In this document: piece after piece, positions 44,985 through 49,657 of the stretch
How positions within the stretch are numbered: the first letter of the stretch is position 1
How the letters are laid out: the number at the start of each line of letters is the position of its first letter
NCBI GenBank assembly: GCA_016744395.1
Contig: JADGEK010000030.1
Span: 1 to 49,657 of the forward strand
DNA: 49,657 nt
DNA from: Gammaproteobacteria bacterium
GTDB taxonomy: Bacteria > Pseudomonadota > Gammaproteobacteria > GRL18
Direction: 5' to 3'
The notes under the pieces: generated by a model
The model's input: only the letters and a program-made list of their open reading frames with translations
What the model was told of the DNA's origin: nothing
Databases searched by the model: none
Program-made: the position numbers and the translations under genes

Positions 44985-45578
44985 ATGAATCAAAAAGGCA
45001 TCACAGAAACCATTGAAACGGTCATCAACCTGATGGCTGCATCTGCCATGACTGCACCTAAAGCAGGCGGCAAAGACTGTCTGGAAATTGTGGCATTAAC
45101 AGACAGTGACGACTTTCAAAAAATCGCTGATGAAATGCGAAAGTATGCCCATAACAGCTCAAAAGAAAATTACTGGCACCGAGATGCTGCCAACATAGAA
45201 AATGCTCAAGGGGTTTTATTAATTGGTCTGGCAGGCCCTGTCACTGCAGGATATGATTGTGGGGGCTGTGGCTATGCAACCTGTAAAGAATTTGAAGATT
45301 CGCGCGAATTGAAAAATTTTGAAATGGGTTACACAGGGCCTCATTGCATTATGCGTATGATGGATATTGGTGTTGCCCTTGCATCAGCGGCCAAACAAGC
45401 CAGTTTATTTAATGTGGACAACCGAGTTCAACAGCGTGTAGGAGCCGCCGCTCGTGCATTGGGCTATATCGATTGCGAAGTGGCTATGGGGATACCTGTC
45501 AGTATCAGCGGTAAGAGCATTTTTTATGATAGAAAAACACTGAGTAAAAAAGCTCTGGCTGAAAAGAAGCCCACATAA
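44985..45578 (+). CDS. DUF2148 (ferredoxin-domain) protein
   Basis: A 197-residue protein with a cysteine cluster (YDCGGCGYATCKEF at about residues 87-100) and TGPHCIMRMMDIGVALASAAKQASLFN, which fit the DUF2148 ferredoxin-like family. The cysteines could hold an iron-sulfur cluster. It is 9 bp ahead of the DnaJ-related gene on the same strand. Role unknown. Confidence 0.82.
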   Translation: MNQKGITETIETVINLMAASAMTAPKAGGKDCLEIVALTDSDDFQKIADEMRKYAHNSSKENYWHRDAANIENAQGVLLIGLAGPVTAGYDCGGCGYATCKEFEDSRELKNFEMGYTGPHCIMRMMDIGVALASAAKQASLFNVDNRVQQRVGAAARALGYIDCEVAMGIPVSISGKSIFYDRKTLSKKALAEKKPT

Positions 45579-45587
45579 GTACTGTCA

Positions 45588-46184
45588 ATGACATATGAAG
45601 TGATACACAATCCACTCAAGCGCCCTATCCTTGAGATACTAAAAGATGCCACCAAGCCTCTCAAAGAATATGATCTCCACTCGACTTTGGGAGGTTCAGC
45701 ATTCTCCGACTTCATTAAAGACTGCAGCAATGATCTCAGCTTGTTTCGTAAGCATTTCCTGGTCATGAATGCTCTCTATGAACTGCATGACGAATTGTTA
45801 TCGGAGGGTGTTTATTTGCACATATCTGCACTTGAAATCTATCTAAAAGAAATCGTTTATCTGCCATCAACAGATAACACATTAAGTACTGACAGTACTT
45901 TTCAAAAACTCAGCCTTTATTATCAGGATTGGCAACATTTTAATAAAACCAATGATAACAATGTCTCTGACTTATTGCAGAACTTCTGGGCCAAATTCTT
46001 GGCAAATGAAGAAAAAAACCAATCACTCCAGTGCCTTGAGCTCCCGCATGAAGCAAGCTGGTCTGAGATTCAACAAAGATACAAGCAATTATGCCAACAA
46101 TATCATCCCGATAAAGGCGGAGATAACCTATACTTCATAGAAATACGTCAAGCCTATGACAACTTAAAGTGTCTATTTAAATAA
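45588..46184 (+). CDS. DnaJ-related protein with C-terminal J domain
   Basis: A 198-residue protein. The N-terminal two thirds resemble the DNAJ_related domain (MTYEVIHNPLKRPILEIL, FRKHFLVMNALYELHDEL); the C-terminal J domain has the DnaK-stimulating HPD in QQYHPDKGGDN and ends shortly after helix IV. It probably recruits DnaK to a particular substrate or place. It follows the DUF2148 gene by nine bases. Confidence 0.85.
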   Translation: MTYEVIHNPLKRPILEILKDATKPLKEYDLHSTLGGSAFSDFIKDCSNDLSLFRKHFLVMNALYELHDELLSEGVYLHISALEIYLKEIVYLPSTDNTLSTDSTFQKLSLYYQDWQHFNKTNDNNVSDLLQNFWAKFLANEEKNQSLQCLELPHEASWSEIQQRYKQLCQQYHPDKGGDNLYFIEIRQAYDNLKCLFK

Positions 46185-46202
46185 ATTCTGGAGCACCGCA
46201 TT

Positions 46203-46823
46203 ATGAGCATGAATAAGCTCTTATTATTGAGTATATTTCTGATAGTGGCGGGAATCATCGCAAAAGATCCATTTTCCAGCGTGACCTATGGCCCTGGCGT
46301 TATCGCGCCCGATAACCCCACTCAAAACAGCACCAGCGAAGATTCCTTTGTTTATAATAATATTCTGATCAAACCTCAGGCTTCATTTGAAATTGAAGCC
46401 AAAGTACTCTCCAGGAAAAATTATTCATCAGATCCTGAAAGTATTGCATCCCCTGTTGATTTAGCTCTCGGCTGGGGACGAATGTCTGATGAGTCCATTT
46501 TAGAAAACATCAGCATCAGTCAAAGCAGACGTTTTTTCTATTGGCGTGTCGAGAACTTTCCAATACCTCGAGATGAAATTGAACAACACAGTGCCAATAT
46601 GCATCTCATACCTGCTAATGATGAAATCGCAGAACAAATCGATAAAGTACAGCCAGGAGAACTGGTTCGTTTTAATGGTTTTTTAGTCAATCTTGAGCGT
46701 GATAATGGCTGGTATTGGAAATCATCACTCACACGAAAAGATACTGGCAAAGGTGCTTGCGAGTTAGTTTGGGTTGAAGAATTTGAAATAGTGCACAATT
46801 CGGACGTGGAATTTTATGAATAA
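46203..46823 (+). CDS. Unknown membrane-anchored or exported protein, coupled to recQ
   Basis: A 206-residue protein with a short hydrophobic N-terminus (residues 4-19) that may be a signal or anchor. Conserved-looking parts are ILIKPQASFEIEAKVLSRKNY, LALGWGRMSDES and the C-terminal RKDTGKGACELVWVEEFEI. I have met such proteins as uncharacterised in Gammaproteobacteria but know no function. Its stop overlaps the recQ start by eight bases, so the two are translated together. Confidence 0.75.
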   Translation: MSMNKLLLLSIFLIVAGIIAKDPFSSVTYGPGVIAPDNPTQNSTSEDSFVYNNILIKPQASFEIEAKVLSRKNYSSDPESIASPVDLALGWGRMSDESILENISISQSRRFFYWRVENFPIPRDEIEQHSANMHLIPANDEIAEQIDKVQPGELVRFNGFLVNLERDNGWYWKSSLTRKDTGKGACELVWVEEFEIVHNSDVEFYE

Positions 46824-48777
46824 TATAGAAGAACAACTACAACATTATTTTGCTTTTAATTCCTTTCGCCCAGGTCAAAAGGAAGTCATTCAAAGCATTA
46901 GTGATGGTCAATCTGCTGCTGCAATATTTCCAACAGGCTCAGGTAAGTCTTTATGCTATCAGCTGCCTGCTCTGATATTACCTCATCTCACTTTAGTCAT
47001 TTCACCACTACTGGCTTTAATGAAAGATCAAATCGACTTTTTAAGAAATCATCACATTCCAGCGGCTAGTATTGACTCGACACAAAGTAGAGATGAAAGC
47101 AATACAGTGATGCAAGACGTAAGAAGTGGCAAGCTTAAAATATTAATGATTTCAGTTGAACGCTTGAAAAATGAGCGTTTCAGAGAGTTTATTAAACAAG
47201 TACCTGTCTCATTAATGGTGATTGATGAGGCGCATTGTATTTCAGAATGGGGGCACAATTTTCGCCCTGATTACATTAAATTACCGGTGTATCAAAAAGA
47301 ATTTAATATTCCTCAGGTTTTACTTTTAACAGCCACAGCTACAACACATGTCATTAATGATATGTCTCAGGAATTTCAAATCACACCAGACAATATTATT
47401 ACAACGGGTTTTTATCGTAACAATCTCAATCTATTAGTTTATCCCTGCAGCGAAGAAAAAAAACTTACTTTGCTGGGTAAGTATCTAAAAAAACATCATG
47501 GAGAAGCAACCATTGTTTATGTCACATTGCAAAAAACCGCAGAGGATATCAGCAATTGGCTCAATCAGAATCAAATTCCATCACAGGCCTATCATGCAGG
47601 TTTGAAAAGTGACGTACGAGAAAAAATTCAAGAGCGATTTATGAATTCACAAGACCAATGCATTGTGGCCACTATTGCTTTTGGTATGGGGATTGATAAA
47701 AATAACATTCGAAACGTCATTCACTTTGACTTACCTAAATCCATTGAAAATTATGCTCAGGAAATTGGCCGTGCAGGTCGAGATGGATTAACATCCAATT
47801 GTTTGTTACTGGGCAACTTGAATGGTTTGAATGTTTTAGAAAACTTTGTTTATGGCGATACACCTGAGTTATCGGGCATTGAAACCATTCTCAAGGAAAT
47901 AAAAAAGACCGAAGCTCTGACTCCAGGTATATGGGAAGTATTATCAAACCCACTTTCAACTCTCAGTAATATTCGTCAACTGCCGTTAAAAACATTATTA
48001 GTGTATTTAGAAGTTGAAGGCATTATTAAAGCAAAATACAGTTATTTTGCTGAGTACAAATTCAAATTACTTATTACTCAAACAGAACTGATACAGCAAT
48101 TTCAGGGTGAAAGACAAACCTTTGTTCAAGCTATTTTAGACCATAGCCAGCAGGCAAAAATTTGGGCTACTCTGGATTTTGAGCAATTACAAAACAATTA
48201 CCAAACCGATCGTCAACGTGTTATCACTGCGCTTGAATACTTTCAGGAAAAAAATTGGCTTGAGCTTGAAAGCAAACAAATGACAGATGTTTATCAGGTG
48301 CTCAATGACCAGTTTGACATATCTGATTTAACACAAAAAATACACCAAAAGTTCAAGCATAAAGAGCAAAGTCAGATTCAACGACTCAAAGAAATGATTA
48401 AACTATTTCAATCACAGGACTGCCTAAGTCAACAACTGGCTTGCTATTTTTCTGATAATCAATTGACTCAAAATTGCGGTCACTGTTCTGTCTGTCAGGG
48501 TGAGTATCGAATCTGGCCACAACCGAAATCACACCCAATAATAGCTGATGACGAATTACAGAAGATTATCTCACCACTTAACGAGATTATTGAAACACAA
48601 TTTGGGCAAAGTGCATCTGTTGAACTGATATGCCGCTACTTATGCGGGATCACTTCACCCTGGTTGACTAAAGTCAGAGCCAGAAAACTGGGCAGCTTTG
48701 GTCGTTATGAGAAATATGCTTATGCTGTAGTAATGTCTACGTTAATAGCATTAAATTCATCCGCAAACAAATTGTAA
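46816..48777 (+). CDS. recQ: RecQ-family ATP-dependent DNA helicase
   Basis: A 653-residue superfamily 2 helicase of the RecQ family. Walker A is TGSGKS at 40-45, then DEAHCISEWGHNFRPDY, TATAT, and QEIGRAGRDG. The C-terminal zinc site has CLSQQLACYF with CGHCSVC. The aromatic loop keeps HNFRPDY in place of the usual HDFRPEY. The last 60 residues do not look like a standard HRDC domain. RecQ unwinds recombination intermediates and stalled forks. It overlaps the unknown gene upstream. Confidence 0.92.
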   Translation: MNNIEEQLQHYFAFNSFRPGQKEVIQSISDGQSAAAIFPTGSGKSLCYQLPALILPHLTLVISPLLALMKDQIDFLRNHHIPAASIDSTQSRDESNTVMQDVRSGKLKILMISVERLKNERFREFIKQVPVSLMVIDEAHCISEWGHNFRPDYIKLPVYQKEFNIPQVLLLTATATTHVINDMSQEFQITPDNIITTGFYRNNLNLLVYPCSEEKKLTLLGKYLKKHHGEATIVYVTLQKTAEDISNWLNQNQIPSQAYHAGLKSDVREKIQERFMNSQDQCIVATIAFGMGIDKNNIRNVIHFDLPKSIENYAQEIGRAGRDGLTSNCLLLGNLNGLNVLENFVYGDTPELSGIETILKEIKKTEALTPGIWEVLSNPLSTLSNIRQLPLKTLLVYLEVEGIIKAKYSYFAEYKFKLLITQTELIQQFQGERQTFVQAILDHSQQAKIWATLDFEQLQNNYQTDRQRVITALEYFQEKNWLELESKQMTDVYQVLNDQFDISDLTQKIHQKFKHKEQSQIQRLKEMIKLFQSQDCLSQQLACYFSDNQLTQNCGHCSVCQGEYRIWPQPKSHPIIADDELQKIISPLNEIIETQFGQSASVELICRYLCGITSPWLTKVRARKLGSFGRYEKYAYAVVMSTLIALNSSANKL

Positions 48778-48876
48778 TCAATCTGATCTGGATTTTAATT
48801 TTTATCGGTTCGCTTAATAAACTTTCTTAACTTGAGACTATTGCAATTCTCTTTCATATTAACAATTCCCTTATAT

Positions 48877-49657
48877 TTAGAGTTTAAACTGACTGACCGA
48901 TTCCTGTAATTCTGATGCTATTGTTACTAACTCATTACTGGTTTGATGAATGCGCTTGGCTCCATCCAAATTTTCGGAGGCCATTGCACTAATATGTTCA
49001 ATATTAACACTCATGTTTTCTGTCACTGCATTTTGTTCATGCGCTGCACTGGCAATTTGTTCACTATTTTCCGCAATACCTGAAACTGACAGCACAATTG
49101 TTTCCAGTGACGTTCCAGCCAAAGCAGCTTCCTCAACTACGCCATTGGCTTGTGTCTGACTTTCAGTCATTACCATCACCGCTTGTCGAGTGGCAGAATG
49201 TAGTTTCTCAATAATTTGGTTAATTTCTGATGTTGACTCCTGAGTTCTTACTGCCAGAGTACGGACCTCATCCGCTACCACGGCAAATCCACGGCCTTGC
49301 TCACCTGCTCGTGCAGCTTCAATAGCAGCATTAAGTGCCAGTAAATTAGTTTGCTCAGCAATACCTTTTATTACTTCTAGCACACTATTTATATTTGTAC
49401 TGTCTTTCTCCACATTGGTAATAACTAATGCAGCTTCGTTAATTTTTTTTGACAATGCACTGATACCCTGTACGGTATTATTAACCACTGATGCTCCATT
49501 TTTCGCCTCATCATTTGATTGACTGGCCATATTTGACACAGACTGAACATTCTTCGACACTTCTTCTACAGTAATACGCATTTCAGACATAGCATTAGAG
49601 GCCTGTGTTGTTTCTTGCTGTTGTTGCTCAATGTTACTATTAGTTTGAGTCACAATC
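48877..49657 (-). CDS. Methyl-accepting chemotaxis protein, C-terminal part
   Basis: The frame runs off the right edge; about 260 C-terminal residues are visible. They form the long coiled-coil signalling domain, with the conserved hairpin tip region [20 protein letters not shown], then [17 protein letters not shown]. This part binds CheA and CheW. No CheR/CheB tether pentapeptide ends the protein (it ends ESVSQFKL). The sensor and HAMP domains are outside the window, so the stimulus is unknown. Confidence 0.93.
   Translation of the reverse strand, partial: IVTQTNSNIEQQQQETTQASNAMSEMRITVEEVSKNVQSVSNMASQSNDEAKNGASVVNNTVQGISALSKKINEAALVITNVEKDSTNINSVLEVIKGIAEQTNLLALNAAIEAARAGEQGRGFAVVADEVRTLAVRTQESTSEINQIIEKLHSATRQAVMVMTESQTQANGVVEEAALAGTSLETIVLSVSGIAENSEQIASAAHEQNAVTENMSVNIEHISAMASENLDGAKRIHQTSNELVTIASELQESVSQFKL

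Overview
The window is a chromosomal segment of an AT-rich gammaproteobacterium. The evidence is conserved gene order: corB-ypjD diverging from ffh, then rpsP-rimM-trmD-rplS, and dnaB directly followed by alr, all as in many Gammaproteobacteria. DsbC, CnoX, YajQ, XerD, Ogt, RadA and PepN add support. Start codons are often TTG or GTG. I cannot resolve the genus; nothing points to Enterobacterales, and no phage or insertion sequence is intact here.

Region 1 (1-11980) is a zinc-starvation island. Five near-identical AT-rich palindromes (around 329, 534, 1388, 8551 and 11362) look like binding sites for a Zur repressor, which is encoded at 11519-11980. The genes around them are a TonB-dependent receptor (cut by the left edge), a DUF1826 protein, a ZrgA-like His-rich periplasmic protein with a MacB/LolD-type ABC transporter and a DUF3299 lipoprotein, the GTP cyclohydrolase FolE2, a second-type threonyl-tRNA synthetase, a YceF-type Maf pyrophosphatase, a tiny membrane protein, and a ZnuCBA/AztABC zinc importer. 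Together they would capture zinc at the outer membrane, import it across the inner membrane, and supply stand-in enzymes when zinc is short. A leftover piece of a second zur gene lies beside the receptor gene.

Region 2 (11981-24480) holds a decayed TOTE-type primase fragment next to tRNA-Val(GAC), uvrB, an aspartate-type aminotransferase, the thiol-disulfide proteins cnoX and dsbC, yajQ, xerD-ogt, and the rpsP-rimM-trmD-rplS translation operon with ffh. Intergenic spaces carry short repeats: a 27-bp GC-rich unit next to terminators, and GCATGC-centred palindromes between convergent genes.

Region 3 (24481-36020) holds ypjD, corB, an FHA protein, an RND efflux pair (adaptor and pump), radA, a JmjC/cupin_8 oxygenase-like gene, an SCP2-like gene, a nested hairpin and an alkaline phosphatase pseudogene.

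Region 4 (36021-49657) holds an SBP-like periplasmic protein, pepN, alr and dnaB. It continues with a membrane-bound zinc-ribbon/thioredoxin protein, a small unknown protein, a PPP-family phosphatase, DUF1499, DUF2148 and DnaJ-related proteins, an unknown exported protein overlapping recQ, and the C-terminal part of a chemoreceptor cut by the right edge.

Stretches over 300 bases without an intact gene are 304-646 (Zur sites and zur remnant), 11981-12580 (TOTE remnant), 22498-22839 (promoter/leader of rpsP and the tail of ffh, little else visible) and 35216-36018 (hairpin and phosphatase remnant).
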